Below are positions 21,707 to 34,987 of a stretch of DNA of 64,000 nt, in pieces. The stretch comes from Megalonaias nervosa (lineage: Eukaryota; Mollusca; Bivalvia; Unionida; Unionidae), in the NCBI GenBank assembly GCA_016617855.1, contig JAECUM010009739.1, positions 1-64,000 on the forward strand, given 5' to 3'. The notes under the pieces are model-generated. The model was not told where the DNA came from and ran no database searches. It saw only the letters and a program-made list of their open reading frames with translations. The translations under genes were made by a program, and so were the position numbers. Within the stretch, counting starts at the first letter, position 1. Every line of letters begins with the position of its first letter.

Positions 21707-22429
21707 CATTTGCATAATTATCATGTATTTTACAACAAAAATTGATACTATTTTTAAAATGCTCATGCAGATACTCAGACCTTCTAATTAAAATTTAATA
21801 TAGTACAGTTTTTTTTAATTAATATTCTTTTTAATCTTTATTGGGCAACTCTATAATGTGATAAATATCAGTATCTATCAATCTATCTATCTATTGATTG
21901 ATCCATCCCTCCATCCATCCATCATGTGATAAACTCCGAACCTAAAGTTGGGAATTTTTCTGTCGAAAAGTGAATTTTCATGGAAAACATTTTTATCTAC
22001 ATATTGTCCATTCAAATTGACCTCTGAAAAATGTCACTTCTGAATGTTTATATGTTATCTTTTTTAACTTGCCCATACATAGTAGAGGAGAGCATATGGT
22101 ATGACCCCACCAGCAGCAAGTTGGTGTAGACGACAGATTAATGTTAGTACTGAAGATTGTTTATTATACCACATATGAAGCAACTATGCATTTAGATTTC
22201 ACTTCTTGACATTTATTAACATATGCTCGACCTTATTTAATACTTTTATCAACTTTTACTGATTTATCTCTACTGGCCATAGACCAGAAGAGCTTATGGG
22301 ATGCTTTTGTCATCTGCGATCCATTAGGACAGGCTTGTTTTAACTACTTCTCCTGAACTATTTGGGGGATACCTTGAAGGTTGCCTTGAAACTGTACACA
22401 CAGCCCATGGTTTATTTATATTTATTATA
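21707..22429. other. Host non-coding DNA
   Basis: AT-rich with a short (ATCT/ATCC)n stretch at about 21876-21922; nothing else seen. Confidence 0.5.
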
Positions 22430-23340
22430 TCCTAAATGAAAATGTTGCTGCTTGGACATCCAGTATCTTGAAAATCTTGTTACCACTACTCTTCCTGAAT
22501 GGATGGTCTTATCAACATTGGGTTTTACTAAAAGACTTCTTATGCTGTTTAGGTGGTCCTAATTAAAAATGTAGTTGATCTGACATCCAATATGACCACC
22601 ACAGTGGCCATATTAAAAATCTTGTAATCACTGCTCCTCCTAAATGAATGGTCTTATCAGCATGATGTTTTCACTGAAAGACTTCTTATGATGTCTAGTT
22701 GGTCCTAAATGAAAATGGTGCAGATATGAATTCCAATATGGCCAACAGGGCAGCCATATTAAAAGTCTTGTTGCTATTCCTCCTGAACGGCTGGTCATAT
22801 CAACATTGGGTTTCCACTAAGAGACTTCTTATGATGTCTAACTTGTCCTAAATAAAAATGATGACAATCAGAATTCTGATATCGCAGTCTTCATAAAAGT
22901 TTTGTAACACATCTTTACTTGAACAGAAAGTCATATTTATGTGGGATTTTCACCAGGTGACTTCTTATAATATCCAGTTGATCTAAACGAAAATGGTGCT
23001 GATCTGATGTCCAATATGGACACCACAGCAGAATCTTGAAAATCCTGTTATTGCTACTCGTAAATGGATAAACTATTGTTATCTCTACTTCTTTAGAAAT
23101 GGATGGCTATATAAACATGGGGTTTTCAGTAATAGACATTTTATGATACCTAGTTGGTCCTGAATGAAAATGGCGCTAGTTGTGCATCCACAATGGCTGT
23201 CTTAAAACTCTTGTCACTACTCCCACCTGAATAAATGACAATTATTACATGGGGTTTGCACCAAAAGAGTTCCAATGAATTCCACTTTGTCCTAAATGAA
23301 AATGGTGTCAAGCTGACATCCAGTATATGTAACATAGCAG
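22430..23340. repeat. Degenerate tandem array, ~140-bp unit, about six copies
   Basis: Units recur at about 22504, 22649, 22792, 22930, 23105 and 23237 around a GGTC(A/T)TATCAACATTGGGTTTT ... GACTTCTTATGATGTCTAGTTGGTCCT core, written here as fragments. Spacing varies between about 130 and 175 bp. Confidence 0.7.
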
Positions 23341-26039
23341 ATAATTTGAAAATCTTATTGCACGAAATATCTGAGATAGTTTCAACACTCGACAGTTAAA
23401 AGGAAGAAATAGTCTTATCTTGAAATCATGGAAATTCTTTTCATCCAGTAGAGCATCTGTTCCTTTAAGGGAATTTTGTTCACAATTTGTGTTAAAAAGA
23501 TTGAGATTAAAGGTTGTATTTAAGGTTTGCTTTTGTTGACAGCATATTAATGTTGGTGTTTGAGCTTTGTTCGTGGCTCCAAGGAAGGAAATGTACATTC
23601 GAGTTTTACTTGATGGTACTGATTAGCCAATGGTTTTGTTGTTTACACCTCCATCATATGGGGGAGATATGACAAATATACTGTCCATCTGATCATCCAT
23701 AGATGGTGCTTCTTAAAAAAATTCTAGCTCTTGTCATCTTTTTTTCTCAAATCTCATATGTACCTATTGATTCATTGAGTGCCAAGAAAATTCAAAGCAA
23801 AATCATGATACACAAGCTGAATTTGCTGCAGTTATTATATAATCTGCTAATATTGCAAGATACTCAAGATTTTGTTTGGTGAGTGTACTGGAAATAGTCT
23901 AATGACATTTCTTGCAATATGGGCTTCATTATGGGAGGGGCTATCATGTGTTTCTCGAGGCAATTTCTTGACGTCAAACAGGAGAATTTTTATTCATCTT
24001 ATCAACACAGGCATTGATTCTGGGGTTAAGGCATCTGACTTTGAAACACAACATTGCTAACTTTAGGAATGAAAATATTTTAATAATTGGGAGACATCCT
24101 AGTCTCGGCTGGTGAAATGTGAACAAATGAAAGCCAATTTGATGATTTTAAAGTCAATATCAGTGATGCATACATGGCATGCATAATCTTTGAAATGTAT
24201 CCATAATTGCTGTAGACTGCACACATTAATTAAACATAAAAACCTCACATGTATCCTTGCTTAGAATTAGTTGCATGCCAATAAATTCAATGATCTAATT
24301 CAGACAAGCACAGCTTGAATGAAGAAATATCCTTTTGTTTTAAAGAAATTACTTGGTATAAAATGGCAAAAAAAATCGGATTGATTTTCAAATATTTTGA
24401 AGGAATTTATGGAGGTCTCTAAGAATGGAATTAATTTACCCAATGACTAGAAAATCAAAAGTGTAATGGACAAACTGAGATTGCTTTATTGATTGAATGT
24501 GTCATATAGATTTATCAAAGAGGTTCAAAAGATGTTTTATGCATTCTCAGAGACAATAACAAAACCCATTGATAAATTGATTTAACTTGGAGTGACCTTA
24601 GAAATTGAATGAAATAAACCTGAGCAAACTTACGAAGAAATTAAAAATAAAAAGAATTTGTAGAATATCGTGCACAAAAAAGTACATCCACAGAAGAGGA
24701 ATAACTTGCCTGCTGAGTCTGAAGTGTTTGATAATTTTAGTGAGACTTGTTTTCTAGCTGTAATGATGAAGACATCAAAGTGCAGGCTAAATAAACAAAT
24801 GCTTTTGGGCTGTTAATATAGGTCCGAACTCAGTATTCTTCAATGGATATACGAAAGATATAATGATGCAGAAGAACAGCAGTGCAAACACTGACAACAA
24901 TTTCAGATGCTATTAATAAACGCAATGTAACAAAAATGACTGAGGAAATTTACCAGGGCTCTAAGAAATTTGATGTTAGGTTCCAGTGCACAGTGTGGCC
25001 CATCTAGGGTTGGCGCAGTACTTTGTCGTGATGGGTCGTTTTGGTTCATTTGGGCACTGGAGATTCATTCATTCGTGTTTACAAATGATTCTGATGATGC
25101 CAGTAATAACGAGCTATTTTATTGGAGAAAGCCTGTTTTAAAACTTTGAGTTACCATAAAGTTGCATAATGGACTCTATGAGGCTCTCTATCTGCTTAGT
25201 CTTGAAATCAGTGTTCTACCTGGTGCAGAGAAGGAGATAAAATGGCAGTGGTGGGTTATCAAAAACAGTATACATCTGAACTGTAGTAGTGTTGCCACCA
25301 ATTAGATAAATGCTTGACTTTACATATAAGGGTCCATGGCATTGGGACATAATAAGTGCAAAGGCTCTTACCTTGAAAAATAAGAACTCTGCAGCAGAAC
25401 GTGTCATTACAAATACTGTAAAGCACAGTTGATGATGATACATAATGGTCAGGTGCATGACTATGTCTTGAATGCATTATCAAGGTCAAGTCATATAATC
25501 AACTTTGCAGACCCTATGGATCTATTCATGAATACTAAAAGGCGCAACAAAAAAATAACACCGACAGCACGAACACCTGTAGCTGCACAGACAGATTAAA
25601 AAAAACATAAGCAGAAATATATAAAATAATAGATTGAAGCAGTTGCAGTTTCTGATCCTGGTAAAATACAAATATTAAAACTAGTCATTGACAGATTTCC
25701 TAATTAGAGACGGTTTTCCCCTTATATAAGCATGCCTACCATACCTCAAACAGCTCATACGACAAAATGAAATATATATATACATGGGGGCCCGCAGGAA
25801 TTTTTGCAATGGAGTCAGGATTTTCAGGAGGGGGTCAGTCAGTCACAACTGGGAGAGTTAGTATAAGAAGCAGTTTGAAACTAAAGCTAGTATTTATTAA
25901 GCATTTTGAACAGAATCTTGTGACATATTTTCAGCTTCATTTGCATGATTAAATTTGTCGGAATTTATATATATATATATTTGCAGTATGATTTCCAGGG
26001 GGGTGTCGTGTGACCCCCCTTGACCCATGCTGTGGGTGC

Positions 26040-26040
<1 letters not shown>
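23341..26040. other. Host non-coding DNA, no gene seen
   Basis: No supported gene or repeat family apart from a short (AT)n run at 25966-25980. Confidence 0.45.

Positions 26041-26083
<43 letters not shown>
26041..26083. repeat. (TA)n microsatellite
   Basis: About 20 TA dinucleotides immediately before copy C. Confidence 0.95.
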
Positions 26084-26091
26084 GAAGTTGT

Positions 26092-26373
26092 ATGCGAAAG
26101 GCTGACATACTTGAATTATTGAGACCAGTATTTGTATTGAATCCACCACGACCAGTTGTCATTCCCACTGCAACACCAACAACAACGATTACAAACAAAA
26201 CAACGGTACAACAACTAAAACAATTTGCACATGAGCGTAATGCCCAAATACCAAGAGGTGCAAGAAAAGCTGACATCCTTGTGATATTAGGTGAGTATGA
26301 GGAAAACCGTCATCGTCGTCTTGCATCTGCAATTGCCATTGAAGCAGCTGAGTATGTTTGTGCAAAAACATAA
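26092..26373 (+). CDS. Small SAP-like protein, possible DNA-binding
   Basis: 93 aa from the ATG at 26092. It contains two copies of the pattern (R)-K-A-D-I-L-x-x-L and a Q-Q-L-K-Q-F-A-H-E-R-N segment that together look like a SAP-type helix-extension-helix, a DNA/nucleic-acid-binding fold. It directly precedes the PolB remnant of copy C, so it is either a small element gene or the N-terminal part of the polymerase protein. Surprisingly open in an otherwise decayed copy. Confidence 0.45.
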   Translation: MRKADILELLRPVFVLNPPRPVVIPTATPTTTITNKTTVQQLKQFAHERNAQIPRGARKADILVILGEYEENRHRRLASAIAIEAAEYVCAKT

Positions 26374-26399
26374 CAGTCACAAGTACCCGAATTCAAATT

Positions 26400-29300
26400 T
26401 CAGAAACATAGTGCTGAATTAAAAATCACGTAGGAATTATCCCACCACATACAAACCAGACAGACGCTCAACAACTATTAACAAATATGATTCCTGGAAT
26501 CACAGCAGTGTTGCAAAAGTTTGGCCACTCTGGCGTTAAAGTAGACATTGTCCTTGGCGCACATTTGGTTATACCACCTGGCAAGGATGGATTTAAAACA
26601 ACTATTAAACTTGGATTCACATTGGTGCCAGCGTAATCCTGAACTGCAAATACAGTGCAATCAGAGACAGGAATTGAAAAGATTCTTTAAACTTTGGAAA
26701 AATACACTAATCTAGGAGAGGGATGGACTCGAATGATGTGGCCAAGTCAAAGTAAATCTTTCACCTTAGCAACCCTTTTGTGGTTCCAGTTACAGAGCAA
26801 CACCAAAGTGGGTACCGAAAAGGTCAGTGATAAGCATAAAAACCTTGGTAATAGGTGTTTTAAACGGGCAATTTTGTCAGCATTATATCTGGCTTGTGGT
26901 CACCAAGACATGCCTCAAAAATACCAGCAACACCTTGGTAATCTTAACTTGGTGATATCGAATTTCCTGTGCAGGTTACCAAAGCCACATTGAACAAATT
27001 TGAAACACGTAATCGAGGTTTTATTGTTAATGTGTTCGCTTATGATAAAGGCTTTAATCTATTTGCATTATCCCCACATGGGCAGCATGGATGAACTCAG
27101 ATTGATTCATTGATGTTCAGTGAAATGAATGAATCAGAACTGGTATCGCACTAGTTATGGATAAAGAATCTTGCACAGTTACTTAAGGTACACAGCAAGC
27201 ACACAAATAAAAAATGATGCATGCATGTTTTTAAGACCCAGCAACTGCTCACCAGCCAGAACTTCAACTGTGGTGGTATTAGTGAAAAACCGCAACAAAC
27301 AATAATGCCACAACCAGGTTAAAATATTGTAAAATTTACTGTAGTGGAACAAAAGATGACAGTCCCTTGTATCATTTACGTGGATTTTGAATGTCTCAAC
27401 ATTTCAGTAGAAAAAACTCTGATTTCAAAGATCCAGATGCGTCTAATATCGATCAATCAGTGCAAGTCACTGAACAAATCCCATGCGGGTTCTGTTATTT
27501 AGTAGTTCAATGTGATGGAGAAACAGCGCAACCAGTCCTTAATCCTGCCCAGGGAGCTAGCTCTCTAAACACAGTTGAGGTGTTTCTCAAATCGATCGAA
27601 GTTACGCTAAAATGGATTCGACAGGAGCTTTATTCACCTGCATACATAATTATGACAAATAGTAAAACTCGTACATGAGTTCTCACGAGTTCTTCGCAGT
27701 CGCTTATGCTGGATTTGTGAAAAAGCTTTTACCGAGATGGTTTTGCCGTTGAATAATGGCAAAGTTTGTGATCACTATCACATCACTGGCACGTACATAG
27801 GTACTGTACACAATGCATGCAATCAACAGCTACGAACTTATCCAAACAAAACAAAATCACTGTGTTGCTCCATAACTTGCTTGGGTATGAAGGTCCCATA
27901 ATAATGCAAACAGTAGCAACAGCATCATCCTTACCAATAACTGTGATCCCCAACCACATGGAAAAATACATGACGTTTAGGGTGGGATAGCTGCAGTTCA
28001 TTGATTCATTAAATTTTATGAATTCGTCTTTGTGCAAGTTAGCAAACAATCTAATGGCGGAGAACTTTGTAATTACTCGTTGATACTGTTCAACCAATAT
28101 GGATTTGATCACAAGAATAGATGTGTATCCATACGAGTACATGTGTAACTGGAACAAATTTACTGTAACTCAGTTGCCACTGATCGAAGCATTTTAGTCA
28201 TTGCTGTCACATGAAGGTATTTCAGAAAAGATCAAGAACATGAGAAGAAAGTCTGCAAACACCTTGATGACTATCATGATCTGTATCTGTGCACTGATGT
28301 GTTGTTGCTGGCTAAGGTGTTTGAGAGATTTTGTGACACTACCATGCACATGTACAAGCTCGATCCCGCACATAACTTTTCGTCACCGGGTATAGGTGGG
28401 GATGTGTTGCTGTCCAAAACTAAACTTGAGCTGGAATTGCTCACAGACGTTGACCAGCATCAGTTATCGAGCGATCACTTCATGGTGGAATATCAATGTC
28501 AAGTCACAGATACGCTAGCGCCAACCCAGATGTGGTCGGGTATGACACCGCTGCTCCCACCAGTTACATCATGTGTCAAAATACAAAATAACATTTATGG
28601 ATGAGCAATGATGCAACCATGTCCAGTTGGTGGATTTTAGTGGATTGATCAAGCGCAAATGGATCTACAGAAACACGTTCACAATTGCAACATCAACAGT
28701 GACCATGGATACTTCTTTGAAGTTGAAATGGAATACCCCGAACATTTACATGAAGTGCACAATGATTATCACTGGCACGAAAAGCTCTGTCGGTGCCCAG
28801 TGCATAGTATCAGTGTGCAATCGTTGATGAATCTGGACGCAAATATGCTGAATGCACCAAACTGGTACCAAGTCTTATAACCAATACAATTACATACTAA
28901 ATGTGTAGTTGTACTTGCGAGTTTGTATGCTTGCAGCCAAAATCCATCGACTGCTTGAATTCGGCAGCAAGCTTGGATTGCACCGTGCATTCAGATGAAT
29001 ACGGATCTGAGAACTGAGGCCACCAATGACTTTGAGAAGGATTTTTCAAGCTCGTGAACAATGCTATCTTCGGGACAACCATGGAAAATCTGTGTAAACA
29101 AATTCGGGTTGATCTTGCCTGTGAGAGTGAGCAAAACAATCATTGAAGGTTCATCGCTGACCCAGGCTTTGAATCCAGAAAAATCATTGATAATGGGCTT
29201 GTTGCCGTTCACAGTAAAAAAAATCAAAACTGTCACTGGCAAAGGCAGTCTGTGTTAGATCGTCCGTGTTGGACGTGTAGAAGCTGCTCATGTATGAGTT

Positions 29301-29640
29301 TTACTATGACAAGATCAAACTGTTTTATCAGGATCGGCTTAAGATGTTGTACACCAACACTGGCTCACTGCTGATGCGTATCACCACCAACGATGTGTAT
29401 GCAGACATGGTACGACCACATTTGATCAACGAATTTGATACCAGGGAGTATCCAAAAGAACATCCGTTGTATAGCAATGCCAATACAAAGGTTGTTGGTA
29501 AGTTTGAAGTCGAAATCCTCGGGTAAACTAATAGAAGAGTATGCGGGACTGCGACCCAAAATGTACTTGATTATAGTCAATGGCTCCAAGAACATTAAAA
29601 AGGTGTTCCACAGGTAGTTTTGCAAAAAGATCTCAAACAT
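26400..29640 (+). pseudogene. polB: Classical Polinton DNA polymerase B, decayed
   Basis: Pieces in order across three frames: an N-terminal segment at 26487-26637; N-L-G-N-R-C-F-K-R-A-I and N-K-F-E-T-R-N-R-G-F-I-V-N-V-F-A-Y near 26850-27050; P-C-G-F-C-Y-L-V-V-Q near 27480; an HNH-like D-H-Y-H-I-T-G-T-Y segment near 27770; Y-K-L-D-P-A-H-N-F near 28355; E-K-D-F-F-K-L-V-N-N-A-I-F-G near 29040; and motif C near 29350. Motif C reads Y-T-N-T-G-S, so both catalytic aspartates of Y-x-D-T-D-S are lost. Many stops and frameshifts are present. This polymerase is not a homologue in detail of the A/B/D polymerase-helicase. Confidence 0.8.
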
Positions 29641-29689
29641 GAACAAACTTGCCTCCGAGTGGTTGTAGCGGTGCTGGCTTTGAAATCAT

Positions 29690-30420
29690 TTCTGAGTCAA
29701 AGTGACAGTCATTTGTTGAATTGCATTAGCTGGTTTTAATCCAGTCGTGCGTGTGACTTCAATGTTCAATGCTGCGATGACTAATGGGAGACGTGTTACC
29801 CATTTGTTAGACTGCTCTGTGTTCTGGGGCTGCTATGGCCTCATTAGCAGTTCCTGCCCGTACTGATGACCAAATAACCATTCTGCAAGAATATGATTAA
29901 ATTGTTCCACAATAACTTGGTCATGCTGTACATTGACATTTCCATAACGAACTCGCACACTGTGTTTGGTTAATAGCGCCGCTACAGATCCGAGAAATTC
30001 TTTACCAGGATCCACTTGTGACAACAGTGTCAATGTGAGCGGTCCGCGTTCATATATGCATCATAGTGCATCTGCAACACTTTTGACATCAGCGGCTCAT
30101 CATCTTAATATCTGCTGGCAACATCAACAATGGTTAGTGCGTACTTGTAGGTGTGCATTCAACCTTGTCTATCACGGATACGATTGTGCAGAAGAAACAA
30201 CAAATCAGCCAGATGAACCTTATTAGGTGCTTGGAGAATCAAACCATAAACATGAAATCTTTCTTGGTACGGATAAGTAAATTTGCAACAGCGCTTGTTT
30301 GGCCAACCATGTTGGAGCAAAGCCATATGCGACCTTTGCTGCACTCTCTAACTTTTCCACAGCAGCTTCACCTCTCCAATACCCTCACAGACTCTACTAT
30401 ATTTTTGATAATATTCGGCT
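29690..30420 (-). pseudogene. Polinton integrase remnant, copy C
   Basis: Minus-strand pieces match the A/B/D integrases. An N-terminal segment lies at 30420-30159, with the region around the first acidic residue (V-H-L-A-D-L-L-F-L). A central segment at 30033-29833 has Q-V-D-P-G-K-E-F-L-G-S-V and I-V-E-Q-F-N-H-I-L-A-E. Several frameshifts. It converges with the PolB remnant as in the other copies. Confidence 0.8.
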
Positions 30421-30559
30421 TTTTGTGTCCATTGTTTGTTTATATTCATATTACTTTGCTTTTAGTGAGTGCATTTTTGTCTGGCTCCAAGTGGACTTTT
30501 GTCCACAAGAGGATCTAAGATCCTTCATGAGCAGTCATGGCTTTTATACCTCCCGTAGC

Positions 30560-30900
30560 GACCCATCTTGCGATTCGTTCTCTTAATATTGGATTAATTG
30601 CATTCAAGATATGAATCAGATCCACTTCGGGGCGTTGACATGAATGGATATCTTTTGATGCTTTATAAACAAGGTCATGTCTGTAACACACAGCAATAAC
30701 GCGGTTGATAGGTGTGTCATCAGACTTTGGCTGGTTGTTAGAATCGAGTCATATATCATGTCTTGTACCAGGCCCACAGTATTTATTCCATGGTGTCCCT
30801 GATAACTTTGTTAATGTAGCCGCAATATCACCGCCGCCGTCTGTTGTTTTTTTTTTTAAAACCTTGCGTGTTTATAGCCGATGGAACTGGAAGTTTCTAT
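30560..30900 (-). pseudogene. Phospholipase A2 remnant, copy C
   Basis: On the minus strand near 30780 the calcium-loop-like Y-C-G-P-G-T-R is present, and near 30680 the catalytic R-H-D-L-V-Y, separated by an in-frame stop. The zinc ribbon is not clearly recognisable. Confidence 0.6.
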
Positions 30901-30960
30901 AGAGGTGAACTTCTTTATTCCACATGGAACACAAGTTCTAGTGATCGATGTTCATCCATT

Positions 30961-33689
30961 ACGCATCAGAAGAGTTGGATTTGCAGTATGTGTTTTTGGC
31001 ATGACATAACAATATGAAGACATGATCATATTATAATACTACATTATTCAATAGCACAACAGAAAGAAAATTCCAGATGTTTTCAGTAAAAAGAATGACT
31101 TGAGAAATATCAAAAAATTTTCAGTCATTGTCTTGGATTCATCAACAATTACATGCTGATAAGGGGACAGCCACTCGCGGGATACTGACAGTACTTCCAG
31201 TTGTAGTGGATAATTTGTACATGTGTGGTGAAGTTCTTCATTTTATCAGGGTATACTGGATCAACTACAAAGAAATATCAGTGACCGCTGTTGCTATCTA
31301 ACTCGTTTGTGTGTTGATTGATGTCTATATGCTGTAATGACTCTATTGGTCACAAACTTAAGTAACATAAAAGAAACAAAACCAACAAAGTTTTATAAAA
31401 CTTGACGAACAACTTAGTTATCAAAGTTATAAATGAAAAATGAGGAACTTAAAAAAAGTATTATGAAGTGAATTCAAACTATTCCTTATAAAGGTCTATG
31501 AAAGTCCTAAATGAATGAAAAGTTCATTATAAATTTCAATGCCGGAAATGTACTGGTCCTCCAAAAACCATGACATTATCAAGATGGCGTTGTCCATAAT
31601 TCATTCGAATAATTTATAACAGTTCCAGAATAATATTATGTCCAAATAATGAACATTTTCTACTTCCACTGAACAGCCCAAACAAATGGTTTTTTTCCTC
31701 TCGAATAATATCTTAATACAACATAAAGCACGTCTGCAGACTTATAACAGGAACACAATACGTGTGAATGAATCCAAAACTCTGAATGCTTAATTTTCTC
31801 ATTATATATACCGTAAATTGCGACTGTATCTCGCAACAGACCCCACATGACAGCATACACTACTGAGTTGGCGTGGAATTGGGCCTATTCACGTGACCTA
31901 AAGCAACCAATGGGAAGTTGCAGAATTATTCTTGGAACGTCGAAATCCATTCAGTCACTGAGAAATTGCGCCACAGGCGCCATTTTAAGTCTAATTATTA
32001 AGATTATTATTAGTATTTGTCAAACCATACGTAAACGTTTATTTATAGATCTTGTGCAATTTGCATTCTTAACAGAGCCAAGTCACGTACACAACTTTAT
32101 AATAAAAGGTATTCTATACAGTTTACAACCATGAATAAAAATTACGAAACTTAGATAAAATCATGTACCAGGAGTTACAATAAATATAGATATGAACAAC
32201 AATCCAAAGGATCAATCCGTTCAAACACGCAAATATTTACTGGTGCGTACGATAATACTCGCCAAAGATCCGCATGGTTGACAAAGTTGATTATGTAATT
32301 TGACTCCGATGAAACTTTTAAGACGTGTTGGAGCACATAGACCAACAGGTGACGTGAGAAAATGTGAATTACAGTACTCGAAATGACGCGTTCGGTGGCA
32401 TAGTTAATGTTTCTAAGGTATTACATTGAGAACGTCCCAATGTCATGAATCTACTAATATAAGAATTATATTATTTAATTAGAAATTTTGATTGTCTGTC
32501 CTCTTAATTCATGTGTCTAACCTAGACTGAAAGTTTTTTTCCACATTAAACTTTATTGGATGGTTGTTGTTATGATGACATTCATTAATTTTAAATGTTT
32601 CTATACTATAATGATAATGTTAAAAGGCCAGATAGTGTCTCACAATCAATACATTTTACCGCATGGCAGACTCCTAAGTCTCAAAACGAATTTTCTGTAC
32701 AAATAACATTTTCTTCCAGTTGGTGTTTGGTGAAAACACTGCACATTTACTTTTGTAATAATGCATCACAGTAACTTGAAATTCACAATCCATTGTGCGC
32801 TCACATCCAAGAATTTCAAATGGATTATAGTCCTTGTTTTTATACTCCTAACCTGCTATGATGTGTGTATCATCCACGAGTATTGACTCTATTGGTTCTA
32901 TAGCTTTATATCGAAAGAACCTTTTACAAAAATTCTACAATTTCCTAAGGTCTTCTCTAATTTCCCAATATTCTTTATCATTACAAAAAAATTCATTCCT
33001 TTACATACGTCCTAGTGCTATTTCTGTTTTTATATATTATACAAAAGCATCTCTCTAATTGATTTATATTTGGTAATATTCGCTACTGCTCCTATACTTG
33101 CTTATTGTTTCATAGTTATAATCATCACCATCATCATCGTTGCAGTATTCATTCATTTCGTTATCTGTACTAAGTCAACGTCAACGACAACGGCTTTTTT
33201 TCTCCACAATATTGAATAATGACCTTTCAGGTGTTTTTCCTCATAATATTTCCCTAGTGTACGTCGTTGCTGTTCCAGGATAATTCATAAGTTGATTAAT
33301 GTATCAATAAGCTCGATTATATGTTTTAAAAGTCATACAATATTTTTTGCGCCTCTTTGTTAAATCTATATCATGGTTTTAAGCGAAACAGCGATTTAAT
33401 CTTTTCTGTAACGTTACACACACTCCTCTGATCTGAATGATTAATCCCAGAATCAAATATACTCATAAATTCTTTCAAAAGACTATAAACATCAATTTTT
33501 TTTTTTTTTATATTTCGCCATTTATATATAGCGCGGTAATTGTTTAATAAACAAATATTATCGCACTAAATCTAATACGGTTGATATACATGGCAATGTT
33601 ACAAGCCAGATAGTGTCTCACAATCAAGATATTTGGCCCATAAACTCCTCCTTGAGAAGCTGGAAGCATATGATTTTCAGATTCGGCAG
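30961..33689. other. Host non-coding DNA with a 23-bp direct repeat
   Basis: No supported gene. GCCAGATAGTGTCTCACAAT plus TCAA occurs at 32627-32649 and again at 33605-33627, 978 bp apart. No LTR structure was recognised around it. Confidence 0.4.
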
Positions 33690-34010
33690 TAAATACTATG
33701 GCAGATTACCTCTCAAACAGAAGACAGCGTTACAAACCTGGAAACTCAACTAGTTCTTGGGACATATCTATAAATGGGTACCCCTGGGATCAATTTTTTT
33801 GGTCCGACTATTTTTAATATCGTTATTAATGACATCATCTTTTTCATAAACGCCTCTAGCAAAAACAACTATGCCGACTATAGCATACTTGCCTACGCTC
33901 ACCATGACTTGAATATTATGAAATTTACTTTGGAGACTTAGTGCAATATCTTGATAACATGGTTTAACAACAATGAAATGAAAGCAATGTGGCCTAAGCT
34001 GATATTATGG
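33690..34010 (+). pseudogene. LINE reverse transcriptase remnant
   Basis: Translating + frames gives R-R-Q-R-Y-K-P-G-N-S-T-S-S-W, a decayed (V-P-Q-G)-type block, and a Y-A-D-Y sequence where a YADD box is expected, in the order of a Jockey/CR1-type reverse transcriptase. Several stops. Confidence 0.6.
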
Positions 34011-34044
34011 GAATTCTAATGAACCATTTTACTTAATGCATTAT

Positions 34045-34690
34045 TAATTACTAATAATAATTGTTAACTGACACTTTAAAGATTACACCAGAAGTAATCA
34101 AACAGCATTTGAATTCAACTTTGTACAACTGATCTTAACATGGTTACATTTCCAACATGAACAAATATCCATATATTTTAGAATGTTTGGGATCGGAAGT
34201 TCACATTCAGTTCATCATATAGGATCTCACTGTACCTAAGGTGGGTCTGTAAGGCGCAAATCCCAAAATGTTATTTTCATCATGAATACCCTTATGTATG
34301 GTAACATATTTTAATTTAGTACTTTGACAGAGTGTGGTAATGTAGCATCGGGTGATATCACATTCCAATGAATCATTCAGCTTAATAATTGTTAACCGAC
34401 ACTCTTAAAAATACACTAAAAACTTTCAAAAAAATAATTTTCCACATTTGATCTTAATAAGTACATGGTGTATGTCCAACATATGCAAATGTCTATATGT
34501 CCATCCTTGTTTACAAGTTTTGGGGATCAGAATTTCACATTTAGTTAATGATATAGGATCTGTTTGTTGGTAGCTATACGTGATCTGTGAGGCACACATT
34601 TGGCTGTATTAGCTTGCAATATCCAAAATTGTTATTTCCATCATGAATAAAATTACTTATAGTAATATCCTTTGATTTAGTACATTATTG
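34045..34690. repeat. Diverged tandem duplication, ~340-bp unit
   Basis: 34045-34330 and 34387-34690 share ATAATTGTTAAC(T/C)GACACT at their start, CCAACATG/CCAACATATG blocks, ATATAGGATCT and TTATTT(T/C)CATCATGAATA. Family unknown. Confidence 0.7.
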
Positions 34691-34987
34691 CTTAACTTCC
34701 CCGTATACTGGCATGTACTAATGTTTGCACCAATGATCAAACCTCACCGTCCCCACATTGCCTTAAACTTTATGATACTTAGTGTACCTAATTAGTTGTC
34801 TTACTGTAAATGGCTAAATATACTTCTAGACACCTCATATATTTTTCGAATGAATTTATCACTTTAATGCACGCCCATTGCTCCACATTTCTAAGTGTCA
34901 CTGTGTCAGTTTAGTGTTTTTTCCCGTTCTTGCAACCTTAATATCATTTCAAAACCTTCATATTTAGCACATTTTAATTTCATTTAC

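Larger units (their letters stand above)
26092..30960 (+). mobile_element. Old, heavily decayed Polinton, copy C, with a classical PolB
   Basis: Remnants in + orientation: SAP-like ORF, PolB in many frames, then integrase and PLA2 on the minus strand, the same relative layout as copies A and D. The integrase and PLA2 resemble those of A/B/D, but the polymerase belongs to the classical Polinton PolB type and has no helicase fusion. Neither terminus nor capsid genes were found. Confidence 0.75.

Noticed and set aside
27783..28157. 124-aa minus-strand ORF
   Set aside because: Antisense shadow of the decayed PolB of copy C.
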